Source: Candidatus Hydrogenedens sp. (GTDB taxonomy: Bacteria; Hydrogenedentota; Hydrogenedentia; Hydrogenedentales; CAITNO01). From it: DNA of 43,144 bases. The first letter of the stretch is position 1; each line of letters opens with the position of its first letter. Below, piece after piece: positions 33,627 through 43,036 of this stretch. The stretch is taken from positions 1 through 43,144 of the forward strand of contig JAAYJV010000143.1 of the NCBI GenBank assembly GCA_012522755.1, in the 5' to 3' direction. Both the position numbers and the translations under genes were made by a program. The notes below the pieces were generated by a model, which did not search any database, was not told the DNA's origin, and was given only the letters and a program-made list of their open reading frames with translations.

Positions 33627-34883
33627 TCACGCTTCTGAACGAAGACGATAGAGAATTTCACCTGCATCAGGGACCAATAATTTTCCCTGCTCTTCCCGAT
33701 CACGCCAATCGTCTGGATTGATGCTGTCGGGATCACGATAGCCCAGATTGATGGCCAGGCATTCAGCTTCGGGGATGGCTGTTGCCAGTGTCACCTGCAC
33801 TCTGGGTCGCTCTATGCCATTTTCAAAGGTGCCCATGCCCCGCACATGGGTGGAATGGGCGAGAATACCGCCGGGGATATCCGTAAAGCGATCCATCTGC
33901 TTCACGAAATAATCCCGGACATGATATCCGATTCGGGCAATGAGTTTCCCATGGGTCACACTCACAGCCTTCACGTGTTTCCCGTAAATGATCAGTTCGC
34001 CGCCATCAGCCACAACGGGCTCAAGTTTGTACATGCATTTGCCCGCCACCCACAAATCATCATACATGGGCGGCGCCAGAGCCAGTACACTTTGAAAAGG
34101 CTTCTCTTTATATACGATATGGGTTTCTTTGCTCAGATCCGCAGCGGCACTCCAGGCCTCTTCGGGAGATCCGAAAAACAGTGCCTTCGTATCCTTGCCA
34201 ACAACAGTGAGACAGAAGCAGTGTTTCTCCACGGGAATCATGGAAGCGGAACGGTTGATCACATCTCGGACAGCCGTGTCTTTGGTGCCGTTGATGGCAT
34301 AATTGGTGAGCAAGGCACCCAGCCAGTGAAAAAGATTCAGAATCTCCGCGCCGGAGATGCCCGGATAAAAATATTTATTGCCGCCGCTGAAACCCACCAC
34401 TTCATGGGGGAAAACAGGGCCCACGACAATGAGTTGGTCATAGTCCAGAATACGCTTGTTGATGGTGACTTTGGCTGATTCGTTGAGCAGGCCGCCCGAG
34501 AGCTCTGATATTTCCTCCGCGCTGATTTCGCCCAGACAGGTCAGTGCATCCTGATTCTGCCATTCATGATTGAAAATACCGACATCGGCAAAACGGGTCT
34601 TTCTTTCTTCCGAAGTGATGCCCAGATGCTTTTCAATCATGGACTCCGAAAGGGGAGGATGGGTACCCAGGGCAATGAGAAAGTCCATCTGCGCAACACG
34701 ATCATGAAGGGCTTCATGAACAGCCCGGAACATGGCCGGCATGGGCATGCTGCGGGTCTGATCGGGAATGATGAATAGCAGCCGCTTCCCGTCCGCCGGA
34801 AAATCAGCCAGGGTTTCGAGCACAAACTGACGGATTTCTTCATCCTGGAGAAAGGCATTCTCTTTCACAATACTTTTGATCAT
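33627..34883 (-). CDS. LarA-like protein (DUF2088, nickel-pincer racemase/epimerase family)
   Basis: A 418-residue relative of lactate racemase LarA, whose nickel-pincer cofactor moves a hydride in 2-hydroxy-acids. Visible marks are IIPDQTRSMPMPAMF, ALGTHPPLSESMIEKHLG, IFNHEWQN and HEVVGFSGGNKYFYPG; in the last, His and Lys are ten residues apart as in LarA (H174 and K184 of L. plantarum), and NHEW supplies a third likely catalytic His. The substrate may be another hydroxy acid, since DUF2088 proteins are diverse. I choose the ATG at 34883 since GAGGT precedes it by eight bases; the frame is open to a TTG at 34898. Cofactor genes larB, larC and larE are not in the window. It lies 46 bp before the pfp gene. 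Confidence 0.82.
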   Translation of the reverse strand: MIKSIVKENAFLQDEEIRQFVLETLADFPADGKRLLFIIPDQTRSMPMPAMFRAVHEALHDRVAQMDFLIALGTHPPLSESMIEKHLGITSEERKTRFADVGIFNHEWQNQDALTCLGEISAEEISELSGGLLNESAKVTINKRILDYDQLIVVGPVFPHEVVGFSGGNKYFYPGISGAEILNLFHWLGALLTNYAINGTKDTAVRDVINRSASMIPVEKHCFCLTVVGKDTKALFFGSPEEAWSAAADLSKETHIVYKEKPFQSVLALAPPMYDDLWVAGKCMYKLEPVVADGGELIIYGKHVKAVSVTHGKLIARIGYHVRDYFVKQMDRFTDIPGGILAHSTHVRGMGTFENGIERPRVQVTLATAIPEAECLAINLGYRDPDSINPDDWRDREEQGKLLVPDAGEILYRLRSEA

Positions 34884-34976
34884 CGTGTGATACCTCAATG
34901 GAAAAACAGGGTGCAGTATTTTGATTCTTTCCTGCGCTTTCTTCGGAAAAACGCAGGTATGGGGATGGTTTATCCA

Positions 34977-36113
34977 TCATACCACAGCAAAGCCGATGCC
35001 TGATAAAGAGCGTGCCAGCTTTTCAGATGGACTTTTCAAGACGGCACGGGTATTGTGAAAATCACGACGTACAGGATATTGTTTGAGCAGGAGATCAAAA
35101 TGCGGACCCACCTGATCGGGCGGGAGATCAAGTATTTCACGCATGCGTCTGTCGTCACCGGGAAAATCGTAAACCCCGGTGACAGCCTTCAGAAGACTGT
35201 GTTCTTCATCAGGATCAACAGTCACTTCAGGGCATGGAGGCGGGGGCATGACCTTTGAGGCGGCCCACCGGGATGCTCTTCCGGCATGCGCACACAAGGC
35301 CTCATATATCTGTGTCGTGCCATTCACCTTGCCATCAAAGGAATAGCCGGCTATATGAGGAGTACCAAAAAACACCAGCTTCAACAAGTCCTGATCAATG
35401 GTCGGTTCATTTTCCCATACATCGAGAACGGCCGCGCGAATTTTCTTTGCAACCAGCTTTTCTTTCAGAAGCATATTGTCCACTACAGCACCGCGGGCCG
35501 TGTTGAGGAGTATTGTCCCGGGGCGCAGTTTTTCAAAAAAATTTTCGTCGGCCAGATGCCAGGTGGGCCAGCGACCGTCGCGGATCAGAGGCGTATGAAA
35601 GGTGATGATGTCGCAATCATGGATTTCTTCCATTGGCCTGTATAGGCTGTCACCGGTCTTTTCGGCCAGAGGCGGATCGTTGAGAACACAGTGCATGCCC
35701 AGAGCCTGTGCTTTCGCTGCAACGCGGGAGCCTACATTACCAACGCCGACCACACCCAGGCTCATTTGATCCAGGGAAAGGTTGTATTCTTTTTCGAGAA
35801 GGAGCAGTGCGGCCGTCATATAATCGGCTACGCTGGTGGCATTGCAACCGGGAGCACTGGAAAAAGCGATACCTTCTTTTGACAACCATTCTTTATCAAT
35901 ATGATCTTCGCCTATGGTACAGGTGCCGACAAAACGCACAGCACTCCCGGTCAGCAAGGCCTCATCAACGCGGGTGATGCTTCTTACGATGAGTGCATCG
36001 GCATTGCTGAGCATGGACGGTGAAACAGCACGTCCCGCTGAGAGCTGGACAGAACCCAATGTCCCGAAGGCTTCCTGTCCATAAGGGATATTTTCATCCA
36101 CCACTATTTTCAT
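34977..36113 (-). CDS. pdxB: Erythronate-4-phosphate dehydrogenase
   Basis: PdxB oxidises 4-phosphoerythronate with NAD in the DXP-dependent route to pyridoxal phosphate. The start MKIVVDENIPYGQEAFGTLG is diagnostic and separates it from SerA. Other marks are IVRSITRVDEALL, GTCTIGEDHID, the Rossmann loop VVGVGNVGSRVAAKA, TFHTPL and NTARGAVVDN, then VLDVWENEP and HIAGYSFDGKVNGT (His, Glu and Arg catalytic). Length 378 matches the family, and the C-terminal domain (HSLLKAVTGVYDFPGDDRRMRE) is the dimerisation part special to PdxB. The next enzyme, SerC, is also in this window. Position: 93 bp before the LarA-like gene and 47 bp after the GH172 gene. Confidence 0.93.
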   Translation of the reverse strand: MKIVVDENIPYGQEAFGTLGSVQLSAGRAVSPSMLSNADALIVRSITRVDEALLTGSAVRFVGTCTIGEDHIDKEWLSKEGIAFSSAPGCNATSVADYMTAALLLLEKEYNLSLDQMSLGVVGVGNVGSRVAAKAQALGMHCVLNDPPLAEKTGDSLYRPMEEIHDCDIITFHTPLIRDGRWPTWHLADENFFEKLRPGTILLNTARGAVVDNMLLKEKLVAKKIRAAVLDVWENEPTIDQDLLKLVFFGTPHIAGYSFDGKVNGTTQIYEALCAHAGRASRWAASKVMPPPPCPEVTVDPDEEHSLLKAVTGVYDFPGDDRRMREILDLPPDQVGPHFDLLLKQYPVRRDFHNTRAVLKSPSEKLARSLSGIGFAVV

Positions 36114-36160
36114 GGCGCTTTACTTTCTTGCGTGATGTTCAAGGAGAGGATAAAACTCGC

Positions 36161-37702
36161 TCAGTCTTTGCGCGACTCTTTCAATGCCTGTCTGAAGCCT
36201 TCCATTGCATCCAGATGGAGGATGCTCAGCGCGGCAATACCGAAGCCATCCTGAACAGGGGCGAGCTTCCTGCGGAAATTCGAGTGTTCACCAGTTCCCT
36301 GAAACTTCAGTACATGTTTTCCGGCGTCAAGCCTGTGTGTGTCCAGACAGAGCCATTCATGGTCAAAGCCTACAGCACCGAAGTCAAGAGGACGACCCAG
36401 CGGCTCCTCATCCAGAAAGGCCTGATAGACACCGCTCATGAGGGAATGGACAAAGAGCCCATCAAGCCTGTAGAAGCCTTTTTCAGCTATTTCAAAGGTG
36501 AAACTGATTTCCCCTTTTTCCACCATGGGCAGATAAAGAAGAGCCGGGGGGAGAGGCATGATCACCAGAGGGGGATCGGCTTTGAAGTCCAGATCACTGG
36601 CGGCAATGATCTGATAAGGCGGCATGCGTTCCTCAAAAGACGGAAATGCCTCTGAAGCTCCCACAGCCGGAGCCTGATACCAGAAAGCGACGGAGCTGTA
36701 CCAGTCCTGGCGTTCCAGAAAACCACCCACTTCAAAGCTCGCAAGCGAAGCGTCATTATCGAAAATGCTGCCTCTGTGTTCTATTTCAAAGTGCAGTGAT
36801 TCTTTAAAGGGGATGGGATCGGGTATATGCCAGCGATAGGCCGTCACCCGGTCACCGAGCACAACCCCTTCATAAAGACTCACCCCGTGATAGGGGCTGC
36901 AAAATTCACGGAAGCCCCAGGCATCGTTGAAATAATCTTCCGTGCCTGTTCCGCGCAATTGAGGTTCTTCAGCACCGTCTATATAGAAGAAATCATCCCC
37001 TTCGCCGAACCAGCCGCTTTCCATCTGATGAGCGGACAGGACCGTTCCCACATAATGGCCTTTCCCTTCCGTGTCCAGTACAGTATAGTTGCCGGGTCGG
37101 GCGGGATGCTCCTGTCTGTAACGACTGTGAAAATACAGGGTGTCTTCCGGCAATTCATCAACTTTGTGCCAGTCCACATAGAAATAAAAGGAATCTGTTT
37201 TGATTTCCGGGTGCTCATTGGTCACCGTCATGCGGATGGACTTGCGAAAAGGAATCTTCCAATAGCAGACCTTTGAGCGTCCCAGGGAAGACACAGAGAC
37301 GGGAAAAGAAGTCAGATCTTTCTGGGCTCCATGACCTACAGCAAAGAAATCTCCCAGAGGCACCTCCACAGAGGGGAAGTCCAGACCGTCATAATAAATT
37401 CGGATTATCAGAGAGCGGTTGTAAAAGGGATCATGAGTGCCCACGGTATTCCAGAAGTGATTAATGACGCCGGGTCCTTCCGCTTCAAGCAGGGTAAGAG
37501 TCTCCCCTGCAGGGATGGGACGCGCATCGCCATTGCGATTGAGATCCTTATGACAGCTGCTGGATCGTTGCGCTATGGCATTGATCTCGCGGGTAAGCTG
37601 GTCCATGGCAACAGTGCTGTCTTCCACGATATCGCCGGAAAAGGAAGGCACCGATGCGATCAGTAGCAGTAAAAAGAGTGTCAAAATTGTTTTAGGGTGC
37701 AT
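36161..37702 (-). CDS. Secreted GH172 (DUF2961) glycoside hydrolase
   Basis: A 513-residue exported protein (signal peptide TILTLFLLLLIASVPSFSG). It belongs to DUF2961, now glycoside hydrolase family 172, whose members include difructose-dianhydride and alpha-D-arabino- or fructofuranosidase enzymes. Family features are the early GPGVINHFWNT, IRIYYDGLDFPSVEVPLGDFFAVGHG, the SFPVSVSSLGRSKVCYWKIPF segment, and DGAEEPQLRGTGTEDYFNDAW, where the acidic TEDYF holds a candidate catalytic Glu. Beta-rich throughout, in keeping with the jelly-roll fold. Which furanoside it cleaves cannot be told. It stands between pepF (33 bp) and pdxB (47 bp) in a continuous minus-strand group, together with the GH2-mutarotase gene. 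Confidence 0.85.
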   Translation of the reverse strand: MHPKTILTLFLLLLIASVPSFSGDIVEDSTVAMDQLTREINAIAQRSSSCHKDLNRNGDARPIPAGETLTLLEAEGPGVINHFWNTVGTHDPFYNRSLIIRIYYDGLDFPSVEVPLGDFFAVGHGAQKDLTSFPVSVSSLGRSKVCYWKIPFRKSIRMTVTNEHPEIKTDSFYFYVDWHKVDELPEDTLYFHSRYRQEHPARPGNYTVLDTEGKGHYVGTVLSAHQMESGWFGEGDDFFYIDGAEEPQLRGTGTEDYFNDAWGFREFCSPYHGVSLYEGVVLGDRVTAYRWHIPDPIPFKESLHFEIEHRGSIFDNDASLASFEVGGFLERQDWYSSVAFWYQAPAVGASEAFPSFEERMPPYQIIAASDLDFKADPPLVIMPLPPALLYLPMVEKGEISFTFEIAEKGFYRLDGLFVHSLMSGVYQAFLDEEPLGRPLDFGAVGFDHEWLCLDTHRLDAGKHVLKFQGTGEHSNFRRKLAPVQDGFGIAALSILHLDAMEGFRQALKESRKD

Positions 37703-37735
37703 GATAAAGTGATTTCCCTGAGAGTTCGTGGTGAT

Positions 37736-39541
37736 TTAAAGAAGAGATTCCAGTTCATTGACCAGACTGTCGAATTTTTTCATGGCATCACACACAGCAT
37801 CGGGCCTTGTGAGATCCACACCGGCTCTTTTCAGGGTCATCAGGGGCGGACGTGACCCTCCCGCACTGAGGAAAGTCAGATAGCGATTGCGTTCTTTTTC
37901 TCCGCCGGAAAGCACTTTCTGTGAAAGAGCAATGGCCGCTGAAAGACCTGTGGCGTATTTGAAGACATAAAAGGCACGGTAAAAATGGGGGATACGCAGG
38001 CATTCCAGTTCCAATACCTCATCTATAACGAAGTCTTCACCGAAGTAGGCATCAAGGAGACTGCGGTAGATGGCCCGGAAAGTTTCCACCGTCAGGGGCA
38101 TTCCGCTTTCCGCCTGCTCATGGATGATGGCCTCAAACTCGGCAAACATGGTCTGACGAATGATGGTGCCCCTGATCTCATCAATCTGTTTATTGATCAG
38201 GAAAGCCCGCTCTTTTTTGCTTTTTGCCCTTTCCAGAAGATGGGCACCCAAAAGCTGCTCGTTGAAGGTGGAAGCGATTTCCGCCAGGAAAATGGGATAG
38301 GAAGCATAGTGATAGGGTTGACTGTTCATGCTGCAATAAGAATGCATGGAATGGCCCGCCTCATGAGCCAGCGTGAACATGCTGTTCAACACTTTCTCTT
38401 CGTAATTCATGAGTATATAAGGCGGGCATCCGAAGACGCCATAAGAAAAGGCGCCGCTCATTTTCCCTTCATTTTCATAGCGGTCCACCCAGCGGCCAGT
38501 AGTCAGGCCTTTTCTAAGCGTCTTCACATAGTCCTCACCCAGAACTTCCACGGAATTGCAAATCGTGTCCACAGCCTCGTCATAATCCACAGCGCGGTTC
38601 ATCCCTGACACAATGGGCTGATAGGTGTCATAAAAGTGGATATCCTTCACACGCATCAGGTCTTTACGCAGTGCATAATAACGATGAACGGAAGGCAAGC
38701 CGTCACGGACAGCAGTGATCAGCGAGTCATAGACAGCAACCGGTATTCTGTCAGCGAAAAGTGCCGCTTCCCTGGCTGAAGGAAAGTTGCGTGCCCGGGC
38801 ATAATAAATATCCTGCAGGACAGAGGCATTCAGCATGGACGATACGCTGTATTGATGGTCCTCTAAAACCTCGTAATATTTTTCAAAGGCTTCTTTGCGT
38901 ACGTTTCTTCGCGGCGATTCCAGAAAGGTTATGAAACTGCTCTGGGTCAGGGCACGGACTGTTCCTGTTTCATCCTTCACCGTACCGAATTTCAGATCAC
39001 CGTCGGTAAGCTGGTCGAAAATTTTTGACGGTCCTTCACTCACTTCCCCCTGCATGGCAAGGAGACGCTCTTCGGCTGGGCTCAGAATATGGGGCCTGTA
39101 CCGGAGCAAGTCCTGAAGGAGCACCTTGTATTCAGCCAGTATCTCTTCTTTCAGAAATTCTGCCATCTTCTTTCTCGGAATGGCCTGAATTTCAGGATTG
39201 ATATGACTCAACCCTTCACTGACCAGCATGGCCAGACGTGAAAAACGGGCCACCATTCCCTGATAAGAAGGATTCGTCAGATCTTCGGCATATTTCAGTT
39301 GGGCATAGGCACCGAGTTTTTCCAATTCCAAACGAAGTGTATTGGAAAAAATGCAACACTCATGGATGGTTTTGGCCGATCGATGCAGCTTCCCTTTGAA
39401 TTTGCTCACAGTCGGCAATTGCGCCTCCAGGGCTTTGAAGGCTTTTTCCCAGGCTGCATCACTTTTAAAAATGGGCCGCAGGTCCCAGGTGTGTTCTTTC
39501 AATACATCTTTGCGGGGCTGAGGTGAAGCTGGATTGCTCAT
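37736..39541 (-). CDS. pepF: Oligoendopeptidase F
   Basis: An M3B-family zinc endopeptidase (about 601 residues) that cuts short peptides in the cytoplasm. The zinc motif HEAGHSMHS (H393, E394, H397) is intact, with the third ligand expected in the Glu of PIFLAEIASTFNE. TWDLRPIFKSDAAWEKAF, YADRIP-type IPVAVYDSLI, and NYEEKVLNSMFTLAHEAG fit PepF. The start at 39541 is chosen because GGAG is six bases upstream; the frame is open to a TTG at 39553 without a site, and a second ATG lies directly before it. It follows the GH2-mutarotase gene by 72 bp. The enzyme probably recycles peptides, including cleaved signal peptides. Confidence 0.95.
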   Translation of the reverse strand: MSNPASPQPRKDVLKEHTWDLRPIFKSDAAWEKAFKALEAQLPTVSKFKGKLHRSAKTIHECCIFSNTLRLELEKLGAYAQLKYAEDLTNPSYQGMVARFSRLAMLVSEGLSHINPEIQAIPRKKMAEFLKEEILAEYKVLLQDLLRYRPHILSPAEERLLAMQGEVSEGPSKIFDQLTDGDLKFGTVKDETGTVRALTQSSFITFLESPRRNVRKEAFEKYYEVLEDHQYSVSSMLNASVLQDIYYARARNFPSAREAALFADRIPVAVYDSLITAVRDGLPSVHRYYALRKDLMRVKDIHFYDTYQPIVSGMNRAVDYDEAVDTICNSVEVLGEDYVKTLRKGLTTGRWVDRYENEGKMSGAFSYGVFGCPPYILMNYEEKVLNSMFTLAHEAGHSMHSYCSMNSQPYHYASYPIFLAEIASTFNEQLLGAHLLERAKSKKERAFLINKQIDEIRGTIIRQTMFAEFEAIIHEQAESGMPLTVETFRAIYRSLLDAYFGEDFVIDEVLELECLRIPHFYRAFYVFKYATGLSAAIALSQKVLSGGEKERNRYLTFLSAGGSRPPLMTLKRAGVDLTRPDAVCDAMKKFDSLVNELESLL

Positions 39542-39613
39542 CATTATCTCCAATGGTGAATTCTTATCAGGAAAATATGAAGGTTGAATCGCTGAATTGT
39601 ACAGGATCAGCGC

Positions 39614-42600
39614 TTATTCCACAGAAAAACGATACACGGTTTTACTGCTGTATTTTTCGCCGGGACGCAACAGAGTGGACGGGAACGAGGGGGTATTGGG
39701 CGAATTGGGGAAATGCTGCGTTTCCAGACAGAAGGCGTTTCTATGCTCATAGACTGCGCCACCTTTACCGATATCGGAGCCGTCGAGGAAATTACCGCAA
39801 TAGAGCTGTACGCCCGGCTCTGTGGTCCAGCATTCCAGGACTCGGCCACTGGAAGGAGAAAAGGCACGGGCCGCCCGTTTCATCCGTCCCTGCGGAGCTT
39901 TTTCCACGACAAAGTTATGGTCATAGCCTTTTCCAAAGAGCAATTGTTCGTCATCGGCATCAATACGCGCGCCGATAGCCACGGGCTGACGGAAGTCGAA
40001 GTCCGTACCCGCTACAGGGCGCAACTCGCCTGTGGGGATGAGGGTACTGTCCACAGGCGTCATATGTTCAGCAAAGATGGCCAATTCATGATTCAGAATA
40101 TCCCCCGAGTCATGACCATTCAGATTGAAATAGCAGTGATTGGTCAGGTTTACAGGGGTTGCCTCATCGGTCACAGCCTCATATTCGATTTCGAGACTCT
40201 TGTCAGCAGTGACCCAATAGGTTACTGTACAATCCAGATTTCCCGGATAGCCTTCATCTCCGGCCGGGCTGCGATGGGTCAGGCGAAGACCCACGGCATC
40301 ACTGCGTTCCAGTGCTTCCGCTTTCCAGACTGCTTTGTCAAAGCCGACCACACCGCCATGCAAATGATTTTCACCATCATTTTGTGCCAGCGTATAGGCT
40401 TGGCCATCAATTTCAAAACGACCCCGGGCGATCCTGTTGCCATAACGTCCCACGAGAGCACCAAAATAAGGGTGTTTCCCCTCGTACTTATCCAACGTGT
40501 CAAAACCCAGAGAAAGATCAGCCATTACGCCTTCTTTATCAGGTGCCCAGAGCGACACGATAATGCCGCCGAAATTCGTGATCTCCACTTTAAAATCGTC
40601 AGCAGCTGTAAGCGTGTAGATATCAACACTTTCTCCGGAAGCCGTTTTACCGAACACACGTTTTTCAATATTCATGGATGCTTCTTTCTTCTCTTTCGGC
40701 AATGCAAGCAAAGCCAGGTCTATAAACTGACCACCACCATAATGCTGGCGCACATGGGCCGCCAGAATATTATCTCCAGTTTTGATGGCCGAAGCCACCT
40801 GCTCTGTCAGGTCAAAAGATTCATAGCCATTATTCCACCGGCCCTGACTCAAAATTTCTTTTCCATTCAGATAAAGCTCCACGTCGTCGTCATGATGCAT
40901 GATGACCAGAGCACGCTCCAGATCTTTACCATCAAAGGCGAAGCTCGTACGCAGCCAGATATCATCGCTGTCCCACAGGGTGCGGATATATTGTTCACTG
41001 CCCTCTTTTCTGCCGAAGCCACCGGGTCCGGAGTTCCAGCCACTGTCATCAAAAGACGGTTTTGTCCAGCCTTTACCCGGTTTTTCAAAGCTGTATTTCC
41101 ATTCCTGAGCCTTATCCCGGTCCACGGCCGCACCCACAAGGATCTCATAGGCTGCATCACCTTTTTCAACTTTCAAAGGAGGATCCAGTTCATAGGCCGC
41201 TTTTTGCAGATTCGCTGCACGGATGGGCTCCAGATCAAACTTCAATTGACGATTGTAATCATAGATACCGTTCTGCTCCTGCTCAATATCCGTCAGTTGC
41301 GTATAACAGAAAGCGAAGCAATAGCGGTTGTTCAACAGGGCCGTCGTCAGGCCGTGATAGCGTTCATAAAACTCCTCCAGACTCTTCGGCGTATTGCCAT
41401 ATCCCCAGGCGCCCGAATCAACATTCCAGCCGATCCCGCCATATTCACTGACAAAAAATGGAAGGGACACAGAGCTGCCTCCGTAACGTTGAGGCAGCCC
41501 GTCACCTTGCAATCGCGCTGTCCACCGCGCTTCAAAAGTCTCCGGATTCTGATCGTAATCATGAGCATCCAGCAGCTGGGGCGAAGGATAACCGTGGGTG
41601 TAACCGCTCGTTTCCAGTACGGGCCGCGTCGTATCAATTCGTTTGGTGAGATTCACAACCTGAATTTGCAGAGGAATATCATCAGCCGTTGTTTCATTGA
41701 AAGGACACCAGCCGATTATGGAGGGGTGGTTGAAATCCCGTTCCACAATAGATTGCCATTCACGCAACACAGTGGGAAAGGCCTCTTCTTTACCGGCCTG
41801 GAGACCCCAGTTCGGATATTCGCCCCAGACCAGATAGCCGAGTTTATCGGCCCAGTAAAGAAAACGGGGCTCAAACACTTTCTGATGCAGTCTTGCGCCG
41901 TTGAATCCTGCAGCCAGGGACAATTCAATATCTTTCTTCAAGGCTTCTTCACTGGGTGCCGTCCAAATGCCGTCAGGATAAAAACCCTGATCCAAAACGA
42001 GCCGTTGAAAAATCGCCTCGCCATTCACCAGATAAGAACGGCCTTTCAGCTCAACAGTCCGCAATCCGAAATAACCTTTGAGCTCATCACAGAGCGAAGC
42101 ATCATCAAAAAGGGAGAGTTTCAGATCATAGAGAAAAGGATCTTCAGGCATCCACCAACGGGGCCGGGGCACTGGAAGAAAGAGGAAAGCTTTGGAGCCT
42201 TCGCAAAGCACTGAACTGTCACTGATCATCTTCCCTTCGGCAAAAACCTGCGCAACAACTTTTTGACCCTTGAGGGGCTCAGAAAATCGGATCTCCAGCC
42301 TGGCACCCGAATTCTCTCGATCTGTAATGACCTGATAGGAAAGCATATGCAGAGGATTCACAGCTTCAAGCCACACACTCTGCCAGATGCCTGTTGTCCG
42401 GGTATACATGCAGCCATAACTTTCAAGTTTCGGGCTTTGTTTGCCACCGGCCTGAAGGCCACTGCGAACATCATCAAAAGCATGAATAATCAGTGTGTTA
42501 TCGCCTCTTTGGAGAAAGGGGGTGATATCAGCGCGGATGGGGCTGTTCCCTCCTTCATGAACCCGGGCCTTCTGATCATTCACATAAATGGTGGTCCGGA

Positions 42601-42961
42601 AATCACAGGCGCCTATATGAAGGATGATTGTTTTTTCATCCCAGCTGTCGGGTAAAGAAACAGTTCTTCTGTACCACACGTTGTTGACGAAGGAAGTGCG
42701 GCCCAGACCCGAAAGGCTGCTCTCTCTGCAAAAGGGAACCACAATACGGTCCGGATAGGCGGAATCGCCAAGAAAGCTGTCGTCCCCGTCCGTTTCCGCA
42801 AACTCCCAGGATCCGTTCAAGCTCATCCAGTCCGTGCGCATCAACTGCGGATCAGGATGCTCACTCCGTGGAATTTCCTTCGCCTGAAGGGGAGAACAGA
42901 TTCCAAAGAGACAAAATAACAGGCAAATAGCCAAAAAAGCTTTCCATCGTTTCTGATTCAT
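39614..42961 (-). CDS. Secreted GH2 glycoside hydrolase fused to a galactose mutarotase (GalM)
   Basis: A 1115-residue exported multi-domain enzyme. Signal peptide AFLAICLLFCLFGICSPLQA. A GH2 module follows, with a sugar-binding jelly roll (SLNGSWEFAETD, VWYRRTV), an immunoglobulin-like part and a barrel carrying the acid/base Glu423 in PFNETTADD and the nucleophile Glu506 in FVSEYGGIGW. Residues about 620-755 are a beta-sandwich (WTKPSFDDSGWNSGPGGFG, MHHDDDVELYLNGKEI). From Met763 a complete aldose 1-epimerase follows: FGGIIVSLWAPDKEG, NRIARGRF, NHLHGG and NLTNHCYFNLNG (catalytic His) and FCLETQHFPNSPN (Glu). Releasing and interconverting anomers of the same sugar makes sense; the sugar is probably a beta-galactoside. 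Start at 42961 is set by AGGAG. Alternative: internal translation start at Met763. Confidence 0.88.
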   Translation of the reverse strand: MNQKRWKAFLAICLLFCLFGICSPLQAKEIPRSEHPDPQLMRTDWMSLNGSWEFAETDGDDSFLGDSAYPDRIVVPFCRESSLSGLGRTSFVNNVWYRRTVSLPDSWDEKTIILHIGACDFRTTIYVNDQKARVHEGGNSPIRADITPFLQRGDNTLIIHAFDDVRSGLQAGGKQSPKLESYGCMYTRTTGIWQSVWLEAVNPLHMLSYQVITDRENSGARLEIRFSEPLKGQKVVAQVFAEGKMISDSSVLCEGSKAFLFLPVPRPRWWMPEDPFLYDLKLSLFDDASLCDELKGYFGLRTVELKGRSYLVNGEAIFQRLVLDQGFYPDGIWTAPSEEALKKDIELSLAAGFNGARLHQKVFEPRFLYWADKLGYLVWGEYPNWGLQAGKEEAFPTVLREWQSIVERDFNHPSIIGWCPFNETTADDIPLQIQVVNLTKRIDTTRPVLETSGYTHGYPSPQLLDAHDYDQNPETFEARWTARLQGDGLPQRYGGSSVSLPFFVSEYGGIGWNVDSGAWGYGNTPKSLEEFYERYHGLTTALLNNRYCFAFCYTQLTDIEQEQNGIYDYNRQLKFDLEPIRAANLQKAAYELDPPLKVEKGDAAYEILVGAAVDRDKAQEWKYSFEKPGKGWTKPSFDDSGWNSGPGGFGRKEGSEQYIRTLWDSDDIWLRTSFAFDGKDLERALVIMHHDDDVELYLNGKEILSQGRWNNGYESFDLTEQVASAIKTGDNILAAHVRQHYGGGQFIDLALLALPKEKKEASMNIEKRVFGKTASGESVDIYTLTAADDFKVEITNFGGIIVSLWAPDKEGVMADLSLGFDTLDKYEGKHPYFGALVGRYGNRIARGRFEIDGQAYTLAQNDGENHLHGGVVGFDKAVWKAEALERSDAVGLRLTHRSPAGDEGYPGNLDCTVTYWVTADKSLEIEYEAVTDEATPVNLTNHCYFNLNGHDSGDILNHELAIFAEHMTPVDSTLIPTGELRPVAGTDFDFRQPVAIGARIDADDEQLLFGKGYDHNFVVEKAPQGRMKRAARAFSPSSGRVLECWTTEPGVQLYCGNFLDGSDIGKGGAVYEHRNAFCLETQHFPNSPNTPSFPSTLLRPGEKYSSKTVYRFSVE

Positions 42962-43036
42962 AAGAGCCGCTCCTGAAAATTGTATTGTCGTTTCCAATCA
43001 GAGACACAATTGTAACATCCTTATATGCTGCCAGAA

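Noticed and set aside
39713-42214. An 833-codon open frame on the plus strand, opposite the GH2-GalM gene
   Set aside because: It is the antisense shadow of a gene with catalytic motifs and a ribosome site. The plus-strand translation has no recognisable domain, and its start lacks a Shine-Dalgarno.
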